From Allomuricauda sp. F6463D (GTDB taxonomy: Bacteria > Bacteroidota > Bacteroidia > Flavobacteriales > Flavobacteriaceae): DNA of 64,000 nucleotides. How positions within the stretch are numbered: the stretch's first letter is position 1; the number at the start of each line of letters is the position of its first letter. The notes beneath the pieces were generated by a model. That model was not told the DNA's origin. It ran no database searches and was given only the letters and a program-made list of their open reading frames with translations. A program made the position numbers and the translations under genes. The stretch is taken from contig NZ_JALKAN010000001.1 of NCBI RefSeq assembly GCF_023015965.1, positions 828,160 to 892,159 of the forward strand, read 5' to 3'. This document shows, piece after piece, positions 7,257 to 15,716 of the stretch.

Positions 7257-8747
7257 ATGCCAAACAAAAAGGAAAAACCAAAATTTAGGGAAGATGAGCA
7301 TATTGTAGAAAATAAGGATTTAACCATTGCCGAAGCGCTGATACCAGTATTTGCATTGGTAATTATGTTGGCCTACAATGTTTATGTTTTTGGGGATGAT
7401 GCCTTAAGTGGTTCCAACCAGTTTATTTTATTGATGGGTGGTGCCGTAGCTGCTATTGTTGGTATTTTTAATAAGGTTTCCTACAAAAAAATGATTGCAG
7501 AAGTGGCCGAAAACGTTAAGTCGACCACCGGAGCTTTGCTTATTCTTTTAATGGTCGGTGCACTTTCTGGTACTTGGTTGGTAAGTGGAATTATCCCCGC
7601 TATGATCTATTACGGCCTTCAAATTTTGAATCCTACTATATTTTTGGCTGCCAGTGTAATTATTTGCGCCATTATCTCCATTGCTACGGGAAGTAGTTGG
7701 ACTACAGCGGCTACCGTGGGTATTGCATTGATCGGTATTGGTGACGCCTTGGGCATCTCTTTGGGAATGACAGCTGGAGCCGTACTTTCAGGAGCTTATT
7801 TCGGCGACAAAATGTCTCCCCTGAGCGACACCACCAACTTGGCTCCTGCCATGGCAGGTGGCGACTTGTTCACCCACATACGGTATATGACCTATACCAC
7901 AATTCCAACAATCATAGTGGCCTTAATTGTATTTATTATTCTAGGATTCACTATTGATACATCCGGAGTGGCAGATACAAGTTCGCTGCTAAACAATATC
8001 GGTTCAACCTTCAATATAAACGGATGGTTGTTTTTGGTGCCTTTGGTCGTGATCGGTTTAATTATCAAAAAAGCCCCTCCATTGATGGCACTATTGATCG
8101 GGACTTTGTTGGGAGGTGTTTTCGCGCTTATATTTCAACCGGATATTGTTGCCAATATTGGTGGCGGTACTGGTTTAAGTTTTGAGTCGGGGTACAAGGG
8201 AATCTTAAACGCCATAACGGTGGATACTTCCATTGCTACGGATGATCCAGCACTGAACGATCTTTTTTCCTCTGGCGGAATGGCGGGCATGCTAGGTACT
8301 ATTTGGCTAATTGTTTGCGCCATGGTATTTGGTGGAATTATGGATGGTATAGGAGCGTTGGAACGTATTACAGAATCACTTTTAAAGCTGGCCAAAACAA
8401 CTTTTGGGCTGTTCGCCAGTACTGTTGGGAGTTGTTTGGCTTTGAACATTACCGCTTCGGACCAGTATTTAGCCATTGTAGTCCCCGGAAAAATGTTTTC
8501 CAAAGCATATGAAGAACGTGGTCTGGCGCCAGAAAACTTGAGCCGAACATTGGAAGATTCGGGCACTGTAACCTCTGTGCTGGTACCTTGGAATACCTGC
8601 GGCGCCTATCACAGTAGTGTCTTGGGTGTTGGTGTTGGGGAATATGCCCTTTATGCAGTATTCAATTGGCTGAGCCCTATAATGACCTTGTTATTTGCTG
8701 CCTTCAGAATTAAGCTCAAACAACTCGCCACAAGCAATTCCGAATAA
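7257..8747 (+). CDS. NhaC-family Na+/H+ antiporter-type transporter
   Basis: A 496-residue polytopic membrane protein with about 11-12 hydrophobic segments. Family-typical stretches are GSSWTTAATVGIAL, GAYFGDKMSPLSDTTNLA and the C-terminal VPWNTCGAYHS. The NhaC family includes Na+/H+ antiporters, the malate/lactate antiporter MleN and methionine carriers of the MetT type. It lies 72 bases behind the methionine gamma-lyase-like gene on the same strand and may be co-transcribed with it, so uptake of a sulfur amino acid or export of a product is plausible. The substrate is inferred only. Confidence 0.85.
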   Translation: MPNKKEKPKFREDEHIVENKDLTIAEALIPVFALVIMLAYNVYVFGDDALSGSNQFILLMGGAVAAIVGIFNKVSYKKMIAEVAENVKSTTGALLILLMVGALSGTWLVSGIIPAMIYYGLQILNPTIFLAASVIICAIISIATGSSWTTAATVGIALIGIGDALGISLGMTAGAVLSGAYFGDKMSPLSDTTNLAPAMAGGDLFTHIRYMTYTTIPTIIVALIVFIILGFTIDTSGVADTSSLLNNIGSTFNINGWLFLVPLVVIGLIIKKAPPLMALLIGTLLGGVFALIFQPDIVANIGGGTGLSFESGYKGILNAITVDTSIATDDPALNDLFSSGGMAGMLGTIWLIVCAMVFGGIMDGIGALERITESLLKLAKTTFGLFASTVGSCLALNITASDQYLAIVVPGKMFSKAYEERGLAPENLSRTLEDSGTVTSVLVPWNTCGAYHSSVLGVGVGEYALYAVFNWLSPIMTLLFAAFRIKLKQLATSNSE

Positions 8748-8918
8748 ATTTTTATGCCTTTATTCGATGAAACCTGCTTCATTGAAAATTTAATGATTTT
8801 TGAAGTTCAAGTTTGTAATTATCGTAACAAAGGCCTTGCTTTTTTTGTGGCATAGTCACCACCTATCCAACCATAAGAAAAACTAATTTCTTAGCCAGAA
8901 AAAGCCACATATCCTTAC

Positions 8919-8926
8919 TATTTTTG
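8919..8926 (+). promoter_or_regulatory. Putative -7 box of the peroxiredoxin gene
   Basis: TATTTTTG matches the Bacteroidota -7 consensus TAnnTTTG and lies 29 bases before the peroxiredoxin start. I do not see a convincing -33 TTTG at the right distance. Confidence 0.4.
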
Positions 8927-8955
8927 CTATACGAAATATATAAAAATCCATTATA

Positions 8956-9600
8956 ATGACATTAGTAGGAAGAAAATTCCCCAACATTGAAGTAAACGCC
9001 ATCGACGAATTAGGCGATACATTCAAAATCAACATTTTAGAGAAAGCCAAAGCAGAAAACAAGAAAGTTTTACTTTTCTGGTACCCAAAAGATTTCACTT
9101 TTGTATGTCCTACGGAGCTTTTCGCTTTTCAACAAAACTTAAGTGAATTTGAAAAGAGAAACACTATTGTTATCGGTGCTTCTTGTGATACTGCCGAAGT
9201 ACATTTTGCATGGTTGAACACAGAGAAGGACAACGGTGGTATTGAAGGTGTTTCTTACCCTCTTGTTTCTGACAGTAACAGGAACTTGGCAACTGCCTTG
9301 GGCATTTTGGATATTATGAAGGAAGACTACAATGAAGAGACCGATTCTATTGTATTGGAAGGAGATAATGTAACATACAGAGCCACTTATTTGATTGATG
9401 AGGAAGGAACAGTGTTCCACGAAAGCATAAATCACATGCCATTGGGTAGAAACGTGAAGGAATTCTTGCGTTTGGTGGATGCTTACACGCACGTTCAAGA
9501 AAAAGGTGAAGTTTGTCCCGCAAACTGGGAAGAAGGGAAAGAAGCAATGAACGCGGATAGAGCGGGTGTTTCTGAATATTTGTCCAACCATGTAAACTAA
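8956..9600 (+). CDS. Peroxiredoxin (AhpC/TSA family, typical 2-Cys)
   Basis: A 214-residue thiol peroxidase that reduces H2O2 and organic hydroperoxides. The peroxidatic Cys51 lies in FTFVCPTELFAF and the resolving Cys187 in GEVCPANWEEG, the arrangement of AhpC/Prx1-type enzymes. The enzyme is cytoplasmic, with no signal peptide. A thioredoxin gene starts 6 bases downstream and is the likely electron donor. No ahpF is present in the window. Confidence 0.95.
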   Translation: MTLVGRKFPNIEVNAIDELGDTFKINILEKAKAENKKVLLFWYPKDFTFVCPTELFAFQQNLSEFEKRNTIVIGASCDTAEVHFAWLNTEKDNGGIEGVSYPLVSDSNRNLATALGILDIMKEDYNEETDSIVLEGDNVTYRATYLIDEEGTVFHESINHMPLGRNVKEFLRLVDAYTHVQEKGEVCPANWEEGKEAMNADRAGVSEYLSNHVN

Positions 9601-9606
9601 TTCATC

Positions 9607-9921
9607 ATGGTGGAAGAATTAAATCAAGACAACTTAAGCCAAGTCATTGAAGAAAATGACAATGTGGTGGTGCAGTTCAGTGCATCGTGGTGCGGAAACT
9701 GCAGGATAATGAAACCAAAGTTCAAAAAGGAAGCTTCTTTGAACGAGAACATAAAATTTGTGATGGTCGATGCCGAAAAATTTCCGGAATCCAGAAAATT
9801 GGCAAACGTGGACAACCTGCCTACTTTTGCTGCTTTTTCCAATGGTTCTTTAAAAAATCAGGTGCAGACCAATAAATATGATGTTTTAAAAGACTTGATC
9901 AATGAAGTTGCCCATAATTAA
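9607..9921 (+). CDS. Thioredoxin-family protein with WCGNC active site
   Basis: A 104-residue single-domain thioredoxin fold without a signal peptide. The active site is W28-C-G-N-C32, with Asn where classical thioredoxins have Pro, and the cis-Pro is in NLPTF. It sits between the peroxiredoxin and a DUF6952 gene, 6 bases behind the first and overlapping the second by 20 bases, so a dedicated reductant for the peroxiredoxin is likely. The Asn should change the redox potential compared with CGPC. Confidence 0.9.
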   Translation: MVEELNQDNLSQVIEENDNVVVQFSASWCGNCRIMKPKFKKEASLNENIKFVMVDAEKFPESRKLANVDNLPTFAAFSNGSLKNQVQTNKYDVLKDLINEVAHN

Positions 9922-10159
9922 ACAACTGGTCAATTTTGCCGAAGAGCACGACGAGGACTATTTGCAGGAAACTGCGGATACCTTGGAAAGTATTTGTGAA
10001 GTTTCCAGTTTAAAAGACGAAGAACTGGATATGATCGGAGAGTTGATTTCCAATATCTATGGTGCCATCGAAGTGTCCAACGAAATCAATAACGGGACTC
10101 CAAAAAAAGAAGCCCTTAACGGTTTTATGTCAAGAGTGCTCGGCTCCATAGACAAGTAA
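9902..10159 (+). CDS. DUF6952 family protein
   Basis: A small acidic protein of 85 residues (MKLPIIKQLVNFAEEHDEDYL...). It is mostly helical, with no cysteine-based redox motif beyond a single Cys and no membrane segment. I recognise it as the DUF6952 family, whose function is unknown. The start overlaps the end of the thioredoxin gene by 20 bases, implying translational coupling and a link to the peroxiredoxin/thioredoxin pair. A Rho-independent terminator follows. Confidence 0.8.
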   Translation: MKLPIIKQLVNFAEEHDEDYLQETADTLESICEVSSLKDEELDMIGELISNIYGAIEVSNEINNGTPKKEALNGFMSRVLGSIDK

Positions 10160-10188
10160 CAAATATTGTAAGCAAACAATAAATTAAG

Positions 10189-10223
10189 AACCTTCTCGTA
10201 ACACACTTCGGGAAGGTTTTTTT
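10189..10223 (+). terminator. Rho-independent terminator of the peroxiredoxin operon
   Basis: AACCTTCTCG pairs with CGGGAAGGTT (10 bp, one G-T pair) around a 10-base loop and is followed by a T run. It separates the peroxiredoxin operon from tpx. Confidence 0.85.
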
Positions 10224-10255
10224 AGTATTTTTGATTTCGAATCAAAACTATGATT

Positions 10256-10762
10256 ATGGCAACCGTTACTTTAAAAGGAAATGAAATTCATACTCTGGGA
10301 AATCTTCCAGATAATGGATCATCCGCTCCAGATTTCACACTGGTAAAAACTGACCTTTCCACCACTACTCTTTCCAACTATAAAGGGCATAAGGTGGTTC
10401 TCAATATTTTTCCGAGTATAGATACGGGTACCTGTGCCCAATCCGTGCGCCAGTTCAATCAAGAAGCGGCAGCATTGGACAACACCAAAATATTGTGTAT
10501 TTCCAAAGACCTGCCGTTCGCCCAAGCTCGCTTCTGTGGTGCCGAGGGCATAGATAAAGTTGAGACGCTCTCCGATTTTAAGAATGGAAACTTTGGAAAA
10601 TCCTATAATGTGGAATTTACCGATGGTCCGCTTGAGGGATTGTTATCCCGATCTGTGGTAGTGGTGAACGAAAATGGACAAGTAGTGTATTCCGAACAAG
10701 TTTCGGAAACCGTGGACGAACCCAATTATAAAGCCGCCCTTGAAGCATTGATGGATGCCTAA
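10256..10762 (+). CDS. tpx: Thiol peroxidase Tpx
   Basis: An atypical 2-Cys peroxiredoxin that reduces lipid hydroperoxides and H2O2. Starting at MATVTLKGNEI gives 168 residues, the family length. A second ATG two codons upstream is also possible. The peroxidatic Cys60 is in PSIDTGTCAQSVRQFN and the resolving Cys94 in LPFAQARFCGAEG, as in E. coli Tpx (61/95). The gene overlaps dgkA by 8 bases. With the genes just upstream it forms a second peroxide-defence unit. Confidence 0.95.
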   Translation: MATVTLKGNEIHTLGNLPDNGSSAPDFTLVKTDLSTTTLSNYKGHKVVLNIFPSIDTGTCAQSVRQFNQEAAALDNTKILCISKDLPFAQARFCGAEGIDKVETLSDFKNGNFGKSYNVEFTDGPLEGLLSRSVVVVNENGQVVYSEQVSETVDEPNYKAALEALMDA

Positions 10763-11120
10763 GGAATCTTTTTTACAGAATAGGATAAAAAGTGTTGGAT
10801 ATGCCCTAAAGGGCATGTTCCTTTTACTACGGACCGAACCAAGCATAAAAATCCAGTTCGCGATCGCCTTGATGGTCACGATATTGGGATTTTATTTCAA
10901 AATTTCAAATATCGAATGGATACTCCAACTTTTCGCCATTGGGATGGTAATGGGAATTGAAGGGGTGAATACCGCCATTGAAAAAGTTTGTGACTATATG
11001 CAACCCAAATTGGATCCTAAAATTGGTTTGATAAAAGATATTTCCGCAGGAGCCGTTATGATAGTATCGGTCATTGCTAGCATAATTGGCTTAATTATCT
11101 ATGTGCCCAAAATCCTATAG
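10755..11120 (+). CDS. Diacylglycerol/undecaprenol kinase (DgkA family)
   Basis: A 121-residue small integral membrane kinase with three hydrophobic helices. The family signature EGVNTAIEKVCDYM...IGLIKDISAGAVM is present. Gram-positive homologues phosphorylate undecaprenol and E. coli DgkA phosphorylates diacylglycerol; which substrate is used here is not visible. The gene overlaps the end of tpx by 8 bases and precedes ftsK. Confidence 0.9.
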   Translation: MPKESFLQNRIKSVGYALKGMFLLLRTEPSIKIQFAIALMVTILGFYFKISNIEWILQLFAIGMVMGIEGVNTAIEKVCDYMQPKLDPKIGLIKDISAGAVMIVSVIASIIGLIIYVPKIL

Positions 11121-11182
11121 CAAAATCCAAGACCGCGTGTAGCAACGTAAATTTGTAACTTAGCCCCGCTTAAAAATTATTG

Positions 11183-13564
11183 ATGGCCAAAAAAAGAACA
11201 AAATCAAAATCAAAAAGAACTGCCACTGCCCCAAAAAAGGTGTCTTTTAAGCTTTCTAAGCAGAATAAGATTATTATTGGCAGTCTTTTGATAGTTCTCA
11301 GCATTGCGCTTTTCTTCTCCTTCACGTCTTTTTATTTCACATGGCAGGAAGATCAGAGCATGCTTACCCAATTTGCAGACCGTAACTCCGAAGCTAGTAA
11401 CTTGCTGAATAAGTTTGGGGCGAGTGTGAGCCATTTTTTTATGTACCAAGGGTTTGGCTTGGCTTCCTTTGTTTTTCCATTTCTATTGGCTGTTACTGGG
11501 CTATATCTTTTTTTGGGGCTAGATGGCAAACGACTTGCTTCCAAATGGGTATGGGGTTTGGTTGGCGCAATCTGGGGCTCCGTTGCCCTTGGCTTTTTTG
11601 CTGCCGATTTTCCACTGCTCGGTGGACTTATTGGTTATGAAATGAATGATTTTCTCCAAGATTATACCGGCAAAATAGGGGTGTTCTTGATTCTGTTATT
11701 TGTTTTGATGGTAATCTTGGTGCAATTGTTCAATTTTACACCCGAAGGTTTCGTCGATTTCTTCCGCCGTCAAAAGCAAAAAATCAAATCTGATTTTGAA
11801 GAAAAACCAGTAACCGAAACTACCGGAACCTCCCTTAAAGATGAAGATGGGAGCATTGAACTGAGTATGGAAGATATAGTTCCCGAAAAAATTGACACCT
11901 ATACCCACAAAAAAGACATTCCACCTTTGGACGAAGCGGGACTTGATGTTAATATTCCAGAAGAGGAAGAATCTGATCTTGACCTAAAGGTTGAAGAAAC
12001 ACCCATAGAGGAAGAAACTAATGTAAAGGCTGCCAAATTGGTGAAGGATTTTGGCGAATTCGACCCCAAACTGGAATTGGGCAACTATAAATTCCCAACC
12101 TTGGATCTCTTGGATGCCCATGGTGCTTCCAAAGGAATTACCATAAACCAAGAAGAGCTTGAAGAAAATAAAAATAGAATTGTAAGTACCCTAAAAAACT
12201 ACAAAATAGGGATCGCACAGATCAAAGCGACAATTGGCCCTACGGTAACACTTTACGAAATTGTTCCCGAAGCAGGAATCCGTATCTCAAAAATTAAAAA
12301 CTTAGAAGATGATATTGCGCTGTCCCTTGCAGCGTTGGGCATTCGTATTATTGCTCCTATTCCAGGAAAAGGAACGGTAGGTATTGAGGTGCCGAACAAA
12401 AATGCGACTATAGTTTCCATGCGCTCCGTAATCGCATCCAACAAATTCCAACAAGCAGAAATGGAATTGCCCATCGCTTTCGGAAAAACCATCAGCAACG
12501 AAACTTTTGTGGTAGATCTTGCCAAAATGCCGCACATGCTTATGGCCGGTGCCACTGGTCAAGGTAAATCTGTTGGTTTAAATGCCGTTATCACCTCCCT
12601 ACTCTACAAAAAACATCCCGCAGAGGTCAAATTTATTTTTGTTGATCCCAAAAAAGTGGAATTGACTTTATACAATAAGATAGAACGTCACTTTTTGGCC
12701 AAACTACCGGATTCCGATGAGGCCATCATCACAGATAATGCAAAGGTTATAAACACATTAAATTCTCTTTGCATTGAAATGGACAATCGCTATGAGCTGT
12801 TGAAATCGGCCATGGTTCGTAATGTGAAAGAATACAATACAAAATTTAAGGCCAGAAAATTGAATCCGAACGACGGGCACAAATTCCTACCCTATATTGT
12901 ATTGGTTATTGATGAATTTGCAGACTTGATAATGACAGCGGGCAAGGAAGTGGAAACACCCATTGCCAGATTGGCACAATTGGCACGTGCCATTGGCATT
13001 CATTTAATAGTTGCTACCCAAAGACCTTCGGTAAACGTAATTACCGGTATCATAAAAGCGAACTTTCCTGCCAGGATAGCATTTAGGGTAACATCAAAAA
13101 TAGATTCCAGAACTATATTGGATGCTCAGGGCGCCGACCAGTTAATCGGTCGAGGAGATATGCTTTTCACGCAAGGAAACGATGTAACAAGACTGCAATG
13201 TGCCTTTGTGGACACTCCGGAAGTAGCAAAAATCACCGATTATATTGGTTCTCAACGCGCCTACCCAGAAGCACACCTACTACCAGAGTATGTAGGGGAA
13301 GAATCTGGCACAAGTCTTGATAATGATATTGCGGACAGGGATGCCATGTTTAGGGATGCCGCAGAGGTAATTGTGACCGCCCAACAAGGTTCAGCCTCCC
13401 TGATTCAACGTAAATTAAAACTAGGATACAATAGAGCTGGTCGGATTATAGATCAACTTGAGGCCGCAGGAATAGTGGGGCCGTTTGAAGGAAGCAAAGC
13501 AAGACAAGTTTTGGTCCCCGATATGTATTCTTTGGAACAACTATTAGAAAATGAAGCAAAATAA
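11183..13564 (+). CDS. ftsK: DNA translocase FtsK/SpoIIIE
   Basis: A 793-residue hexameric motor that pumps chromosomal DNA through the septum. The order is a basic N-terminus, about four transmembrane helices (30-190), an acidic linker (190-290), the FtsK alpha domain (from about 300, LELGNYKFPTLDLL), and the RecA-like motor with Walker A GATGQGKS and Walker B VLVIDEFADLI. The C-terminal gamma winged helix contains LGYNRAGRIIDQLEAAGIVGP and should read KOPS-like sites. I chose ATG 11183 over the TTG one codon before it. It is slightly shorter than E. coli FtsK because the linker is short, as usual in Bacteroidota. Confidence 0.97.
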   Translation: MAKKRTKSKSKRTATAPKKVSFKLSKQNKIIIGSLLIVLSIALFFSFTSFYFTWQEDQSMLTQFADRNSEASNLLNKFGASVSHFFMYQGFGLASFVFPFLLAVTGLYLFLGLDGKRLASKWVWGLVGAIWGSVALGFFAADFPLLGGLIGYEMNDFLQDYTGKIGVFLILLFVLMVILVQLFNFTPEGFVDFFRRQKQKIKSDFEEKPVTETTGTSLKDEDGSIELSMEDIVPEKIDTYTHKKDIPPLDEAGLDVNIPEEEESDLDLKVEETPIEEETNVKAAKLVKDFGEFDPKLELGNYKFPTLDLLDAHGASKGITINQEELEENKNRIVSTLKNYKIGIAQIKATIGPTVTLYEIVPEAGIRISKIKNLEDDIALSLAALGIRIIAPIPGKGTVGIEVPNKNATIVSMRSVIASNKFQQAEMELPIAFGKTISNETFVVDLAKMPHMLMAGATGQGKSVGLNAVITSLLYKKHPAEVKFIFVDPKKVELTLYNKIERHFLAKLPDSDEAIITDNAKVINTLNSLCIEMDNRYELLKSAMVRNVKEYNTKFKARKLNPNDGHKFLPYIVLVIDEFADLIMTAGKEVETPIARLAQLARAIGIHLIVATQRPSVNVITGIIKANFPARIAFRVTSKIDSRTILDAQGADQLIGRGDMLFTQGNDVTRLQCAFVDTPEVAKITDYIGSQRAYPEAHLLPEYVGEESGTSLDNDIADRDAMFRDAAEVIVTAQQGSASLIQRKLKLGYNRAGRIIDQLEAAGIVGPFEGSKARQVLVPDMYSLEQLLENEAK

Positions 13565-13568
13565 AATC

Positions 13569-14213
13569 ATGATCAAGAAAAGCATTCTATTACTAACATT
13601 ATTTGCATTTGGAATTTCCTACGGGCAAAGCTCCGATAAAGCCAAAGCACTTTTGGACGAGGTGTACAATAAGGTTCAGAGCTATGACAACATATATATT
13701 GATTTTCAGTCCTCCCTGGAAAACACAGAGGCGGGCTTAAAACAAGAAACCAATGGTAACGTTACCTTGGATGGTGAAAAATACCTGCTCAACTATTTTG
13801 GGGCCATACAAATGTACGATGGCAACCAAGTGTACACCGTGGTTCCCGAAAACGAAGAAGTTACCATTGAAGATGTCAACGAAGACAATGATAATGTGAG
13901 CCCATCCAAAATGTTGACCTTTTACAAAACGGGGCATAACTACCAATGGGACATTCTTCAAAATGTGGGAGGCAGAAAAATTCAATATGTAAAGTTGATT
14001 CCAATTGACTCCAATACCGAGATCAAATCCGTGTTGTTGGGAATCGATACACAGACCAAACATATTTATAAGCTGATCCAAACAGGTCTTAATGGAACCA
14101 AAACAACCATTACCGTTAATTCTTTCAAAACCAATCAGCCCATATCGAGCACTCTTTTTACCTTTGACGAGAAAAAGTACGAGGATAAAGGGTACTATAT
14201 CATAAGAAACTAG
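13569..14213 (+). CDS. LolA-like outer-membrane lipoprotein carrier
   Basis: A periplasmic protein of about 214 residues with a signal peptide (MIKKSILLLTLFAFGISYGQ). An ATG six codons upstream, overlapping the end of ftsK, is an alternative. The mature part fits the LolA-like fold, with stretches such as YIDFQSSLENTEAGLKQ and LDGEKYLLNYFGAIQMYDGNQVYTV. LolA moves lipoproteins from the inner to the outer membrane. It lies between ftsK and an LptF/G permease gene, in a run of envelope genes with gaps of 3 bases or overlaps. The lack of a separate LolB is normal for the phylum. Confidence 0.85.
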   Translation: MIKKSILLLTLFAFGISYGQSSDKAKALLDEVYNKVQSYDNIYIDFQSSLENTEAGLKQETNGNVTLDGEKYLLNYFGAIQMYDGNQVYTVVPENEEVTIEDVNEDNDNVSPSKMLTFYKTGHNYQWDILQNVGGRKIQYVKLIPIDSNTEIKSVLLGIDTQTKHIYKLIQTGLNGTKTTITVNSFKTNQPISSTLFTFDEKKYEDKGYYIIRN

Positions 14214-14216
14214 GCA

Positions 14217-15716
14217 TTGAAAATACTTGATCAGTATATACTAAGAAGATTTTTATACAACTTCTTCAGTTCCTTTTTCATTTTGATCGTCATATTCATT
14301 TTTCAGGGAATATGGCTTTTTATAGATGATTTGGCGGGAAAAGGGCTGGGCATGGTCATTATTGGCAAGTTTATTTTTTACTTTATCCCCACACTTGTGG
14401 ACAAGGTGTTGCCGCTTACCGTACTCCTATCCTCTATCCTTACCTTTGGTGCCTTTGCAGAAAATTACGAGTTTGCTGCCATGAAAGCGTCGGGTATTTC
14501 GTTACAGCGGGGTATGCGCAGCCTAATCATATTTGTACTTTTCTTAGGAGTGGTCACTTTCTTTTTTGCCAACAATGTAATTCCGAAATCCGAACAAAAA
14601 ATGTTCAACCTGAGGCGAAATATAGCCAAGGTGAAACCGGCCGCCGCAATTACTGAAGGTGTCTTTAGTGATTTTGAAGGAACCGGTGAAGGAATGAATA
14701 TTAAAGTGGACAAAAAACACGGGGATCAAGATCGCTTCTTGGACAACGTCATCATCCATAAAAAAACAGCTCAGAACATAAACAATACCGTAATCAAGGC
14801 CAAATCTGGTGAATTGATCAGTAGTGAGGCATCGGACATTATTCAATTGGTATTAAAAGATGGCAACTACTATGAAGATGTGATGCCCAAAGATGCCAAA
14901 GAGCGTAGAAAACAACCTTTTGCCAAATCCAATTTTGAGACGTATACCATTAACATAGATATTTCCGAGCTTAATGACCATGATTTGGAAGAAGACCAAA
15001 ACATTACGACCAACAAGATGAAGAATGTTGGTAGGCTCATCAAGGACATCGACTCTCTTCGTGAAAACAATCTCGAAAAAGTAGAAGCATTCTCCAAAAA
15101 CGTGGTCAACCGAATGGGTGCTTTTCCTTTTAAATCCCCAAGGGACAGTACACTTAAAAACCTACAACTAATTGAACCTGAAGAGTCTAATGAAAACAGG
15201 CTGGATACAATACAAACCATAGATGATTTTATAGGGAGCTTGGAAAAATGGGAACAAGTTCAGGTGATGAAAAAAGCCCAGAACGAGGTTACCAGTATCT
15301 TGAACACGGTAAAATCCAAAAAGAACGAGCTACAAAGCAGATACAAATTCTATAACAGCCATATTTTGTCGCTACATCAAAAGTATGCACTTGCATTATC
15401 GTGTATTATTTTATTCTTTGTAGGAGCACCTTTGGGAGCCATAATTAGAAAAGGTGGGCTGGGATTGCCTATGGTTGTGGCCATAATGCTATTTTTGACC
15501 TATTATTTTATTGGAGTCTTTGCAGGGAACTATGCCAAAGAGGGAAACATACACCCTGCCATCGGGGCTTGGCTACCCACATTGATTATGTTGCCCTTGG
15601 GCATATCGCTCACTAGAAGGGCCACCGCAGATAAAGGATTAGTAGGATTTGGACATTTTATAGATCGTATCAAATCAATTTTTAAAAAGAAAGATAAAGA
15701 CGCAGAGGAACAATGA
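14217..15716 (+). CDS. LptF/LptG-family LPS export permease
   Basis: A 499-residue YjgP/YjgQ-type permease of the LptB2FG complex, which extracts LPS from the inner membrane. It has three N-terminal and three C-terminal transmembrane helices around a periplasmic beta-jellyroll domain (about 130-370). The start codon is TTG: it is the only codon that gives the family N-terminus MKILDQYILRRFL, and it lies 3 bases after the LolA-like gene. The end overlaps ribB by ATGA. Whether it is the F or G subunit cannot be told here. Confidence 0.92.
   Translation: MKILDQYILRRFLYNFFSSFFILIVIFIFQGIWLFIDDLAGKGLGMVIIGKFIFYFIPTLVDKVLPLTVLLSSILTFGAFAENYEFAAMKASGISLQRGMRSLIIFVLFLGVVTFFFANNVIPKSEQKMFNLRRNIAKVKPAAAITEGVFSDFEGTGEGMNIKVDKKHGDQDRFLDNVIIHKKTAQNINNTVIKAKSGELISSEASDIIQLVLKDGNYYEDVMPKDAKERRKQPFAKSNFETYTINIDISELNDHDLEEDQNITTNKMKNVGRLIKDIDSLRENNLEKVEAFSKNVVNRMGAFPFKSPRDSTLKNLQLIEPEESNENRLDTIQTIDDFIGSLEKWEQVQVMKKAQNEVTSILNTVKSKKNELQSRYKFYNSHILSLHQKYALALSCIILFFVGAPLGAIIRKGGLGLPMVVAIMLFLTYYFIGVFAGNYAKEGNIHPAIGAWLPTLIMLPLGISLTRRATADKGLVGFGHFIDRIKSIFKKKDKDAEEQ

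Noticed and set aside
15650..15712. FMN riboswitch in front of ribB
   Set aside because: The upstream gene overlaps the ribB start by 4 bases, leaving no leader, and no conserved RFN elements are visible.
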